Positions 37,236-45,421 of a stretch of 64,000 nt of DNA are shown here, piece after piece. Source of the DNA: Kiloniella sp. EL199. Lineage in GTDB: Bacteria > Pseudomonadota > Alphaproteobacteria > Kiloniellales > Kiloniellaceae. The stretch is from positions 248,001 to 312,000 of the forward strand of contig NZ_OMPU01000010.1 of the NCBI RefSeq assembly GCF_900313065.1. The letters run 5' to 3'. How positions within the stretch are numbered: the stretch's first letter is position 1; every line of letters begins with the position of its first letter. Under the pieces are notes generated by a model that saw only the letters and a program-made list of their open reading frames with translations, searched no databases and was not told the DNA's origin. The translations under genes and the position numbers were made by a program.

Positions 37236-37302
37236 CAGTCCATCAACAGGAATTACATTTTTTAGTCTCTATCTTTATATCAAGAAAAGTGTATATACTT
37301 GA

Positions 37303-37851
37303 ATGACTTGGTCGGAAGTCGTTGTTTTCCTGTTTTTTATTTTGAATTGGCTGGTGTGTATGTATCAAGTTCTGGATCTGGATGAGATCCCGGATAATTC
37401 CCCGGTATCCTATATGGCTTCTTATTATGACGGCTTGCCTAAATTGCAGCTAACAAATTCTGATCAAGCTCCTTTGCCCCAATGGTCCGATTTTAACCCG
37501 CTTGAGGTGCGAAAAATATTGCCTTGGATCATGGTGATCCAGCGAAATGGCTCTAATCCATCCGGCCATATCATTAAACTTGAGGGTGAAAAAGTAATCG
37601 AAGCCTCCGGTGTCAATTCTATGGGGCAAAGTCTGGCTGAAGCTTTTGATTCCGATGTGGCTGAAATTAAATGGCGGGAAATGGAAAATGTAGCTCAACA
37701 ACGATGTGCATCTTTCACGTTAAGCCCTGTCCCGAGATCAGACCGATCCTTTATTGACCTCTACCGCGGATGCTTTCCCTTTTGTGATGAGCAGGGAGAA
37801 GTGTGTCGTTTGGTGATTACCGTTGCTCCGGTAAAAGACGTTGTTCGTTAG
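37303..37851 (+). CDS. PAS_5-like domain protein
   Basis: 182 residues. After a hydrophobic N-terminal segment (VVVFLFFILNWLVCMY), the sequence has YYDGLPKLQLTNSDQAPLPQWSDFNPLEVRKILPWIMVIQ, GHIIKLEGEKVIEASGVNSMGQSLAEAF and ERSFIDLYRGCFPFCDEQGEVCRLVITVAPV-like strands. This is the pattern of the PAS_5 family common in Alphaproteobacteria, of unknown role. If translation begins at the Met near 37360, the hydrophobic segment is lost and the protein is soluble. No partner gene is evident. Confidence 0.7.
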   Translation: MTWSEVVVFLFFILNWLVCMYQVLDLDEIPDNSPVSYMASYYDGLPKLQLTNSDQAPLPQWSDFNPLEVRKILPWIMVIQRNGSNPSGHIIKLEGEKVIEASGVNSMGQSLAEAFDSDVAEIKWREMENVAQQRCASFTLSPVPRSDRSFIDLYRGCFPFCDEQGEVCRLVITVAPVKDVVR

Positions 37852-37890
37852 TTAAACAAGAAAATATTACATATCTCTAGCCAAGATTTT

Positions 37891-38289
37891 TTAGAATATT
37901 TTCATGACGGCTTCGCCATGACCAACTAGCTGTCCATTTTGATTTTTAACATCACATGATAAAAACTTGATGTGCTTGCCACCACCTTTCAGCGTGCCTG
38001 TTGCGAGTAACTTGTCACCAACTTGGGCGGCAGCTGTAAATTGTGTGTTGAGAGAAAGTGTTACTGCCCGCCGACGCTTTGCGGGATCCGGGTTGTGGAT
38101 GAGTGTATAACCGCAGGCTGTATCGATCAGGGTCGCAAGGACACCACCATGCATAATACCGGCACTGTTCAGGTGACAATCTGCTATGGCCAGCGCAATG
38201 CTGGCTGATTTTTCAGTCCACTCTGCAAGGCGGTACCCCATGTGTTGCCCAAAATTACTGATGCTTTCTTGCGGATCCGATGTGCTCAT
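37891..38289 (-). CDS. PaaI-family hotdog thioesterase
   Basis: A 132-residue hotdog-fold acyl-CoA thioesterase. HLNSAGIMHGGVLATLIDTACGYTL carries the family's HGG motif and catalytic Asp. VTLSLNTQFTAAAQVGDKLLATGTLKGGGKHIKFLSCDVKNQNGQLVGHGEAVMKIF completes the fold. It hydrolyses a soluble acyl- or phenylacetyl-type CoA, with substrate unknown. It lies 43 bp downstream of the Lrp-type gene and may be co-transcribed with it. Confidence 0.88.
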   Translation of the reverse strand: MSTSDPQESISNFGQHMGYRLAEWTEKSASIALAIADCHLNSAGIMHGGVLATLIDTACGYTLIHNPDPAKRRRAVTLSLNTQFTAAAQVGDKLLATGTLKGGGKHIKFLSCDVKNQNGQLVGHGEAVMKIF

Positions 38290-38332
38290 AACAGTCTCTT
38301 TGTGAAAGGTATTCTGAATGGAATTATAGTAG

Positions 38333-38812
38333 CTAAAAATTATCTTTTACCGGAAGGATGTTGGTGTTTTTAACTTCTTCCATAACAACGTAACTGTGGG
38401 TTTGGGACACCCAGGGTGTTGCAGCCAGTTTATCCCCCAAAATGCCTCGGTATTCAACCATATCAGCTGCGCGGACTTTTATCAGATAATCAAACCCGCC
38501 GGAAACCATATGGCACTCCAGAACTTCAGGAATCTCCATCATGGATTTTTTGAATTCTTCAAAGGCAGCAGAGGTTGTTCTTTCTAGGGTGATTTGGACA
38601 TAAACCAAAAGGCTTGCGTTAATCTTAACGGGGTTAAGTGTCGCCATATAGCCTTTAATATAGTTACTTTGCTCTAGCCTTTTGACCCTTTCCAAACAGG
38701 GTGTTGGACTCAAATTCACACGTCGGGCAAGTTCAACGTTTGAGACGCGCCCGTCTTCTTGCAAAACACGAAGGATGTTTCTGTCTATTCGATCCAGCTT
38801 TTTCTCACTCAT
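38333..38812 (-). CDS. putR: Lrp/AsnC-family regulator of putA (PutR-like)
   Basis: 159 residues: helix-turn-helix LDRIDRNILRVLQEDGRVSNVELARRVNLSPTPCLERVKRLE, then the RAM ligand domain (YVQITLERTTSAAFEEFKKSM, VLECHMVSGGFDYLIKVRAADM). It is divergent from putA, 151 bp apart. In Alphaproteobacteria PutR activates putA in response to proline, and here putA lacks its own DNA-binding domain, which supports the assignment. Confidence 0.9.
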   Translation of the reverse strand: MSEKKLDRIDRNILRVLQEDGRVSNVELARRVNLSPTPCLERVKRLEQSNYIKGYMATLNPVKINASLLVYVQITLERTTSAAFEEFKKSMMEIPEVLECHMVSGGFDYLIKVRAADMVEYRGILGDKLAATPWVSQTHSYVVMEEVKNTNILPVKDNF

Positions 38813-38839
38813 GTAGATTATATATCTGGGAAAAGTAAA

Positions 38840-38855
38840 ATTTTCTAGAGAAAAT
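38840..38855. promoter_or_regulatory. Candidate PutR/Lrp site in the putR-putA intergenic region
   Basis: ATTTTCTAGAGAAAAT is a 16-bp near-palindrome (6-bp arms) of the size and AT-rich style of Lrp-type sites. A second inverted repeat, GCAGC-N7-GCTGC, lies near 38877-38893. Both are between the divergent start codons. Confidence 0.45.
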
Positions 38856-38963
38856 ATCGTATATTATGTTAAAATGGCAGCATATATCGCTGCATTTGAT
38901 GTAAATTAATCCCGGATATGAATATGAAATACGCGCCTGAACGCGATATCTGGGATTTATGAA

Positions 38964-41900
38964 ATGATTATCAATAAAGAACTGGCAAACGCCACGCCTT
39001 TAATGACGACTCTACGACTTGCTTACCGTATGGATGAAACGCAGGCCGTAAACGATTTGGTCAATGGATTGGATTTGTCGAGTGATGCGCTTGATAGAAT
39101 TTCAGCAAGGGCCCGTGATCTTGTGAAGGAGGTTCGAAAATCACGCGTGGGGCAGGGCGGTATTGATGCTTTCATGCATGAATTTGAACTGTCCTCTAAA
39201 GAAGGCGTTGTTCTTATGTGCTTGGCCGAAGCATTGTTGCGGGTTCCAGATAGCGAAACTATCGATAAACTAATTCGCGACAAGCTTTCTTCTGCAGATT
39301 GGGAAGCCCATCTTGGTCACAGTGATTCCTTGTTTGTGAATGCATCAACATGGGCATTGATGCTGACAGGACGTGTCGTGAACATCAAGAAGGAAGAAAG
39401 TAGCGATTTTTCCGGCCTCTTCCAAAGAATGGTTCAAAAAAGTGGTGAGCCTGTCATTCGGAAGGCTGTGCGTCAGGCAATGAAGATTTTGGGCCGTCAG
39501 TTTGTCATGGGGCGCAGTATTAACGAAGCGTTGGATCGCGCTGTTGAAGACGAAAAGAAGGGCTATCGTTATTCTTACGACATGCTTGGGGAAGGCGCCC
39601 GTACGATGCCTGATGCTGACCGATACTTTGAAGCTTACCGCACGGCTATTGCTGAAATTGGAAAAGCAGCAGCTGGGCGTGGTGTGATTGATTCACCGGG
39701 CATTTCTATCAAGTTATCGGCGATACATCCTCGGTACGAGTTTACGCATCGTGCACGGGTAATGAGTGAGGTCGTATCACGTTTGAAAGAGCTGGCTCTG
39801 GATGCGAAACGATATGACATTGGTTTAACTGTCGATGCTGAAGAAGCGGATCGGTTAGAGATCTCGTTAGATGTTCTGGAAGCCGTTTCCGGTGATCCGG
39901 AACTTAAAGGCTGGAACGGTCTTGGTCTCGCTGTGCAGGCTTATCAAAAGCGTTCACCTTTTGTGATCGATTGGTTAGCTGATATGGCCCATCGCCACGG
40001 ACGACGCTTGATGGTTCGACTGGTAAAGGGAGCTTATTGGGACACGGAAATTAAACTTGCTCAGGAAGAGGGGCAAGAGGGCTATCCTGTCTATACCCGT
40101 AAAGTATCCACCGATGTGTCCTATTTGGCATGTGCACGTAAAATGCTGGCAGACCCGGAAGCTTTTTACCCGCAGTTTGCGTCACATAATGCGCATACCG
40201 TTGCTTCCATTATGGAAATGGCTGGACCTGAGCAGGATTTCGAGTTTCAGCGTTTGCATGGCATGGGCGAGGCTCTTTATGATCAAGTTGTTGGTAAAGC
40301 GGGAAAGGGCTATCCAGTTCGAATTTACGCCCCTGTTGGTAGCCATGAAGATCTGTTAGCATATCTTGTCAGACGCCTGCTGGAGAATGGTGCAAATTCA
40401 TCGTTTGTGAATAGAATTCAGGATGAAAAACTCCCCATCGATGAAATTATTGCTGATCCAATTCTGAAGGCCCGTAGCCTGTTTAATATTCCGCATCCGC
40501 AAATCCCTCTGCCCTTGCATCTTTTTGGCACTGAGCGTTTGAATTCAAAAGGGTTGGATCTCTCCGATGCTGTGCAGCTATCCCAAATTGGCAAAGATGT
40601 TCACAAGTTCTCAAACGAAGGATGGCACGGTGGACCGATCATTGGAGGTGTCGAACAGGCAGGTGTAAATCACTCTGTTACATCGCCAAGTGATCGTCGC
40701 AATAAAGTCGGTGAGATTGCCTGGGCTTCTGCTGAACAGGCCGAAAATGCATTGGCACGGGCAGATCGTGCCTGGTGGGAATGGGATCAAACCCCTGCCA
40801 GCGTTCGTGGTGATTGTTTGGAGCGGATGGCAGATTTGCTTGAAGAAAATACCGCAGAGTTTATGGCTTTATGTATGCGCGAAGCTGGTAAAACCACGGC
40901 CGATGCCATTGCCGAAATCCGTGAAGCTGTTGATTTTTGCCGCTATTATGCGGTGAAATGCCGTCAGGATTTTGGTGATCCTCTTGTGATGCCTGGCCCA
41001 ACAGGAGAGCGCAATGAACTATCTATGCACGGACGGGGTGTTTTCTTGTGCATTAGCCCTTGGAATTTCCCGCTGGCAATCTTTCTGGGACAGGTATCTG
41101 CCGCATTGGCGGCCGGCAATGCAGTTATTGCCAAACCTGCTGAACAAACCGGATTGGTAGCAACAAGAGCTATCAAGCTCTTTCATCAAGCAGGGATCCC
41201 GGGTGATGTTCTTCATTTGCTACCGGGGGATGGCCCGACGGTTGCCGGTCCACTTTTATCTGATGATCGTATCAAAGGTGTTGCCTTTACCGGGTCGACT
41301 GAAACCGCGAAGCTCATTCAACGGGCCTTGGCGGCACGTGATGGCGAAATTGTGCCTCTTATTGCTGAAACGGGCGGCCAGAATGCCATGATCGTGGATT
41401 CAACGGCACTGCCGGAACAGATTGTACGCGATGTTTTGGCATCTTCTTTCCAATCGGCGGGGCAACGTTGCTCTGCTTTACGCGTGCTCTTTTTACAGGA
41501 TGATGTTGCCGATAAAATTCTGACTATGCTTGCCGGGGCAATGGACCAATTGACCGTGGGTGATTCATCACTACTTTCGACTGATGTAGGGCCTGTGATC
41601 GACGAAGATGCCTTGGCAATGCTCAACAAACATGTTGCCCAGATGAAAACAGAAGCAAAGATCATTCGCGAGCTACCTTTGCCGCAGAGTACCTCGAACG
41701 GGACATTTATCGCGCCTGTTGCTTTTGAAATAGCAGGGCTTCATCAGCTTAAGAAAGAGGTTTTTGGTCCGGTCTTGCATGTGATCCGTTACAAAGCGTC
41801 TGAACTGGATAGCATTATTGATCAGATTAATAATTCCGGCTTTGGTCTGACGCTGGGTATTCACAGTCGCATTGATGAGACGGTGAACTACATTGCACGT

Positions 41901-42101
41901 CGTGTTCGGGTCGGGAACGCCTATGTGAACCGAAATCAGATCGGTGCAATTGTCGGGGTGCAACCTTTCGGGGGAATGGGCTTGTCTGGTACAGGTCCAA
42001 AAGCTGGTGGGCCTCGTTATCTTCATCGCTTTGCGACAGAGCATTCAATTTCTATTGATACAACAGCCGCGGGTGGAAATACGTCTCTTATGACACTCTG
42101 A
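38964..42101 (+). CDS. putA: Bifunctional proline dehydrogenase / glutamate-semialdehyde dehydrogenase
   Basis: Oxidises proline to glutamate in two steps with substrate channelling. Its 1045 residues fit the short type A PutA without an N-terminal ribbon-helix-helix DNA-binding domain. The FAD proline dehydrogenase barrel spans about 170-480 (SPGISIKLSAIHPRYEFTHR, VRLVKGAYWDTEIK, LLENGANSSFVNRI). The NAD aldehyde dehydrogenase spans about 560-1030, with SPWNFPLAIFLGQ, catalytic Glu in LIAETGGQNAM and Cys in QSAGQRCSALR. PFGGMGLSGTGPKAGGP lies near the end. It is probably controlled by the divergent putR and ends at a strong terminator. Confidence 0.97.
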   Translation: MIINKELANATPLMTTLRLAYRMDETQAVNDLVNGLDLSSDALDRISARARDLVKEVRKSRVGQGGIDAFMHEFELSSKEGVVLMCLAEALLRVPDSETIDKLIRDKLSSADWEAHLGHSDSLFVNASTWALMLTGRVVNIKKEESSDFSGLFQRMVQKSGEPVIRKAVRQAMKILGRQFVMGRSINEALDRAVEDEKKGYRYSYDMLGEGARTMPDADRYFEAYRTAIAEIGKAAAGRGVIDSPGISIKLSAIHPRYEFTHRARVMSEVVSRLKELALDAKRYDIGLTVDAEEADRLEISLDVLEAVSGDPELKGWNGLGLAVQAYQKRSPFVIDWLADMAHRHGRRLMVRLVKGAYWDTEIKLAQEEGQEGYPVYTRKVSTDVSYLACARKMLADPEAFYPQFASHNAHTVASIMEMAGPEQDFEFQRLHGMGEALYDQVVGKAGKGYPVRIYAPVGSHEDLLAYLVRRLLENGANSSFVNRIQDEKLPIDEIIADPILKARSLFNIPHPQIPLPLHLFGTERLNSKGLDLSDAVQLSQIGKDVHKFSNEGWHGGPIIGGVEQAGVNHSVTSPSDRRNKVGEIAWASAEQAENALARADRAWWEWDQTPASVRGDCLERMADLLEENTAEFMALCMREAGKTTADAIAEIREAVDFCRYYAVKCRQDFGDPLVMPGPTGERNELSMHGRGVFLCISPWNFPLAIFLGQVSAALAAGNAVIAKPAEQTGLVATRAIKLFHQAGIPGDVLHLLPGDGPTVAGPLLSDDRIKGVAFTGSTETAKLIQRALAARDGEIVPLIAETGGQNAMIVDSTALPEQIVRDVLASSFQSAGQRCSALRVLFLQDDVADKILTMLAGAMDQLTVGDSSLLSTDVGPVIDEDALAMLNKHVAQMKTEAKIIRELPLPQSTSNGTFIAPVAFEIAGLHQLKKEVFGPVLHVIRYKASELDSIIDQINNSGFGLTLGIHSRIDETVNYIARRVRVGNAYVNRNQIGAIVGVQPFGGMGLSGTGPKAGGPRYLHRFATEHSISIDTTAAGGNTSLMTL

Positions 42102-42137
42102 TTTCTATGTTCTAGTTTTCTCTCCATAAAGATAGAA

Positions 42138-42177
42138 AGCCCGGTTTGATCTCTTCGAGATTGTAGCCGGGTTTTTT
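42138..42177 (+). terminator. Intrinsic terminator of putA
   Basis: AGCCCGG pairs with CCGGGTT (GC core 42140-42144 with 42167-42171), with a further small stem in the loop (TCTCTTCGAGA). A run of six T follows at 42172-42177. It begins about 37 nt after the putA stop. Confidence 0.85.
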
Positions 42178-42246
42178 ATTGCCTTCGTGTTGTGATGAAT
42201 TATTTTAATCTCTTGTTTTTCAAGAAGGCTATAAGAGAAATTTGAT

Positions 42247-42753
42247 TTGCACGAAGATGATCTGAAAGAATTTGTACAAGCAGGTATTCGTGCTGACGAA
42301 GAACCGTTATGGTATGCGCAGCCCAAGTTTTCCAGAATTTGGCAACGGGAAACAACATCCCCGGTGACAAAAATTTTCCTTCTTGGTGGAATTCTTGCCG
42401 TTCTGTTGAATATTACCGCACTTATATTTTTCAGTTTATCGACGACTTTAAATATCGTTCTTATTGTCACTATTGGTAGTGTGATTCTAAGATTCTGTTG
42501 GATCTATTATTTAGGGCGACGCTTGGTTTATGTACTGACATCAAAGCGTTTGGTGTTTTTTTTGGAATCGGCAAAACCGATTAAGTACAAATCCTTTCCA
42601 CTGGATAAGCTTGGTAAACCCACATTAACTAGTGGAATTGACGGGTATGATGATGTCGCTTTCGCTGGTTTAAAAGATGGTCTCTGGGGGATATTTGAGG
42701 GCGATAAGGTTGTGGCTTTACTTCTTTCAGGAAACACATCCAAAGGGCTTTAA
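42247..42753 (+). CDS. PH-domain-like (bPH2-type) membrane protein
   Basis: 168 residues, starting at a TTG (no ATG is in frame upstream before a stop). ADEEPLWYAQPKFSR is followed by two membrane helices (IFLLGGILAVLLNITALIFFSL and IVLIVTIGSVILRFCWIYYL). A soluble segment then begins LVYVLTSKRLVFF and ends with a beta-rich ~60 residues. The E-x-x-L/I-W-Y/A-A-x-P plus Y-x-(L/I)-T-x-(K/R)-R-L pattern is that of bacterial PH-domain proteins. Function unknown. It is convergent with a related, frameshifted gene 59 bp away. Confidence 0.65.
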   Translation: MHEDDLKEFVQAGIRADEEPLWYAQPKFSRIWQRETTSPVTKIFLLGGILAVLLNITALIFFSLSTTLNIVLIVTIGSVILRFCWIYYLGRRLVYVLTSKRLVFFLESAKPIKYKSFPLDKLGKPTLTSGIDGYDDVAFAGLKDGLWGIFEGDKVVALLLSGNTSKGL

Positions 42754-42812
42754 TGCTGATGAAGATTACTTGTCGAAAAGTTTAATCATAGAATATATCT
42801 CACTAATTAAGA

Positions 42813-43494
42813 TCAGGACGACATCATGCGCTTAGTTATTTCAGCCTTAACATTTGCTGAGTCGTATATTCCCTTGAAACCTTTTTTGACTTCATGAGTC
42901 GTGCTTCGACTAGACGAATTGTCGTCGCGATCATTGCTCGAAGTACTAGTCATGAGTGTCTTGGTGAAATAGATATCCCCAGTACCGTCCTTGTTTTCTG
43001 AGTGCTCCAGAAATTCAATTTTATCCAGGTCATAGCTTTCAACGGATTTTCTTTTGTAATCGTCAATGATCAATAAACGTTTGTCAGTGATTGCATAACA
43101 GGTTTGTTCAGCGCGCTTTCTGGCTTCGTTTGGTTTGTTCAATAGCTTTCGGACAATAAATAGAAGTGGTAAAGCAAAAATGATCAGAGAGAGCAATCAT
43201 GTTGCCACTGGAAAAACTGGTATAGGTTACGCCGAGTACCCATAAAATAATAAAGCCAATTATAACTTTTCCAGCGATTGCTGCTTTGATTTTCTTTCTG
43301 TAAAAACGCTCGCTGACGGGGCGATCTGCCCAAATCAACTGTTCATTTCCGATAAGCTCTGATCGTACGCGTTCCAAAGGATTATTATTCAATCTGATAA
43401 ACCTGCTATGACAATATTTCCCCCTTTGATCATATTCAATTGCTGTAATAGCAGAGAAAAGTGTGATCAATTTATCTGTCAGATCAAAATACAT
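42813..43494 (-). pseudogene. Frameshifted PH-domain-like membrane protein gene
   Basis: Two overlapping minus-strand frames make one protein. The first gives SELIGNEQLIWADRPVSER and a first membrane helix (GKVIIGFIILWVLGVTY). After a shift near 43194-43200 the second gives a second helix (LLSLIIFALPLLFIVRKLL), CYAITDKRLLIIDDY and a C-terminal beta segment. One extra or two missing bases near the ATG at 43200 explains the break. It is related in layout to the gene at 42247-42753. The upstream limit (43494) is only the open frame; homology begins near residue 30. Confidence 0.65.
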
Positions 43495-43541
43495 ACTTTA
43501 GATAATGGTTACTATCTAAATAAGGATCTCAAAATAGAAAA

Positions 43542-43564
43542 GGCCCGAACTCTTTGTTCGGGCC
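43542..43564 (-). terminator. Strong intrinsic terminator of the aldehyde dehydrogenase gene
   Basis: GGCCCGAAC and GTTCGGGCC form a perfect 9-bp stem with a 5-nt loop. On the minus strand TTTTCTATTTT follows. It lies 14 nt after the stop. Confidence 0.88.
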
Positions 43565-43577
43565 CTTGGTGAAAATC

Positions 43578-44969
43578 TTAGATTTTCGTCCGCAGATGGA
43601 AAGATTTTGGACGGGTCAGGTGTTCGTATGCGACTTTTGACAAGCTGCAACCGCGACCCGAATTTTTCACACCTGTCCAGGCTAGGGCTGGATCAAGATA
43701 ATCACAGCGGTTCATAAACCATGTACCTGTGTTGATGTCGTCACCGATTGCCAGTGCTGCGTCTGCATCTTCTGTCCAGATTGAGGCGGTCAAACCGAAC
43801 ACGCTGTCATTCATCAGTTTGATGGCTTCTTCATCGGAAGAAACTTTCATCACGCCAACAACCGGGCCAAAACTCTCTTCGTTCATCACACGCATGGAAT
43901 GATCAACCCCTACAACAAGCTGAGGTGCAAGATATGAAGTACCTTCTTTGTCAGCAGCGAAGAAGCCGGGATCAATCAGCGCTTCTGCACCTGATTTAAC
44001 AGCTTCAGCAACTTGTCCACGTACAAACTCGGCAGCGCTGGCTTTAACTACAGGGCCCAGATTGGTGTTTGTATCTGTTGGGTTGCCAAGTTTGTATTGT
44101 TTTAGAAGGTCAACGGCACCAGATACGAAGTCATCATATACGCTTTCGTGTACATAAATGCGTTCGATACCACAACAGGATTGGCCAGAGTTGAACATGG
44201 CACCATCAACAAGGCTTTCGATCGCATAGGCTATATTTGCATCCGCACGCACATAGCCGGGATCTTTACCGCCTAGCTCAAGACCAGTCGCAATAAAACG
44301 TCCGGAAGCGGCTTTTTGAATGGCGTGTCCTGCCGGAACAGATCCCGTGAAGTTGACAAAGTCAACACCATCAGAACCGATTAATTTAGCGGCACTGTCG
44401 TGACTCATATGAAGATGCTGGAAGACACCGTCTGGCAGACCAGCAGCTTTGAAGGCTTCGCTAAAACGTTCCGCGCAAAGTGGTGTTTGGGCTGCGTGTT
44501 TTAGAAGGACTGTGTTCCCGGCCAACAGAGCTGGAACAATACAGTTAACTGCTGTCATCAATGGGAAGTTCCATGGCGCAACAACAAAAACAACGCCGAG
44601 AGCTTCTTTGCGAATAAAGCGGGTGAAACCTTCCTTATCACCAACATTCTGGTCTGCCAGTGATTCCGGGGCAATGTCGATCATATAACGCGCACGCTCT
44701 TCGAAACCACCAATCTCGCCGGGTGATTGAGAAATTGGACGACCAATTTGCCATGTAATTTCTGCGGCAATCGCATCTTTGTTGGCAACAAAGTAATCAA
44801 CAGCTTTGCGTAAGAGGGCTTGTTTTTCGCTGATCGGTACTTTGCGCCAGCTTTTTTGGGCTGTCACCGCTTTATCCAGGGCCGTCTGGATATCGCTATC
44901 ATTTGATAGCGGGCGTTCAACGTAAACGGATCCGTCTACGGGTGAGATACATTTTAACAATTGGCTCAT
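43578..44969 (-). CDS. NAD(P)-dependent aldehyde dehydrogenase
   Basis: 463 residues of the ALDH superfamily. The cofactor motif is VVAPWNFPLMTAVNCIVPALLAGNTVLLKHA, the general base Glu is in TGLELGGKDPGYV, and the catalytic Cys is in FNSGQSCCGIERIYV, followed by NEESFGPVVGVMKV. The KDPGYV and GQSCCGIER variants resemble the uncharacterised ALDH_RL0313-type subgroup, so the substrate is unknown. It stands alone, with a strong terminator downstream and 452 bp of non-coding DNA upstream. Confidence 0.92.
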   Translation of the reverse strand: MSQLLKCISPVDGSVYVERPLSNDSDIQTALDKAVTAQKSWRKVPISEKQALLRKAVDYFVANKDAIAAEITWQIGRPISQSPGEIGGFEERARYMIDIAPESLADQNVGDKEGFTRFIRKEALGVVFVVAPWNFPLMTAVNCIVPALLAGNTVLLKHAAQTPLCAERFSEAFKAAGLPDGVFQHLHMSHDSAAKLIGSDGVDFVNFTGSVPAGHAIQKAASGRFIATGLELGGKDPGYVRADANIAYAIESLVDGAMFNSGQSCCGIERIYVHESVYDDFVSGAVDLLKQYKLGNPTDTNTNLGPVVKASAAEFVRGQVAEAVKSGAEALIDPGFFAADKEGTSYLAPQLVVGVDHSMRVMNEESFGPVVGVMKVSSDEEAIKLMNDSVFGLTASIWTEDADAALAIGDDINTGTWFMNRCDYLDPALAWTGVKNSGRGCSLSKVAYEHLTRPKSFHLRTKI

Positions 44970-45299
44970 GGAAGGGGCTCTCCTTGGTGTTGTGGAGTAT
45001 TTTGTGAAACCTTCTTAAAGGGAAGTAAAGCCTGCGACAAGATGTGCCAGAGGAAGCCCAGATATGCGTTTTACACATGGCTATACGCGAAAAATGCATG
45101 GCTGAGCGAATGTTCAGTTTGGGTTATTTGAAAAAATATTGTTCAACACCCTTACATATGAAGAGACATTGCGCAGAATGACATCAAAAATTGGTGGTCG
45201 CTTTGGAACATAAATTTTTTTTAAGTAACAGGAAATTAGGAGCATGTATGAAAAGCTCTATTTGTTTGATATCACTCAAGCTCTGTAATGCAGAGGTAA

Positions 45300-45316
45300 A
45301 TTAACGAATCGTTAAT
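45300..45316 (+). promoter_or_regulatory. CtrA-like TTAA-N7-TTAA palindrome
   Basis: ATTAACGA-A-TCGTTAAT is an exact 8-1-8 palindrome. It contains TTAA-N7-TTAA, the consensus spacing of the alphaproteobacterial cell-cycle/motility regulator CtrA. It lies 106 bp before the start codon of the gene at 45422. Confidence 0.5.
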
Positions 45317-45371
45317 GATAAAAAATTATCTTAAAGGGTGAAAAATATTGTCGGAGCATGTAGCTCGATTT

Positions 45372-45401
45372 CTGTTCTTGACTAAAGTAATTCAAGAACA
45401 G
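45372..45401 (+). promoter_or_regulatory. 10-bp inverted repeat before the ribosome site
   Basis: CTGTTCTTGA and TCAAGAACAG pair perfectly around 10 nt and end 9 nt before AGGAGGA of the gene at 45422. It could be an operator or a leader hairpin affecting translation. Confidence 0.6.
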
Positions 45402-45421
45402 GGCGACCTCAGGAGGAGAAA

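Larger units (their letters stand above)
44970..45421. other. 452-bp intergenic region with CtrA-like site and hairpin
   Basis: No gene larger than a doubtful 18-codon frame (45248-45304). The right part holds an exact 8-1-8 palindrome at 45300-45316, an AT-rich run and a 10-bp inverted repeat just before the ribosome site of the next gene. These are listed separately. Confidence 0.6.

Noticed and set aside
45248-45304. 18-codon frame with an AGGAG upstream (MKSSICLISLKLCNAEVN)
   Set aside because: Very short, with no recognisable leader-peptide feature; it could be translated, but the evidence is too thin to list as a gene.
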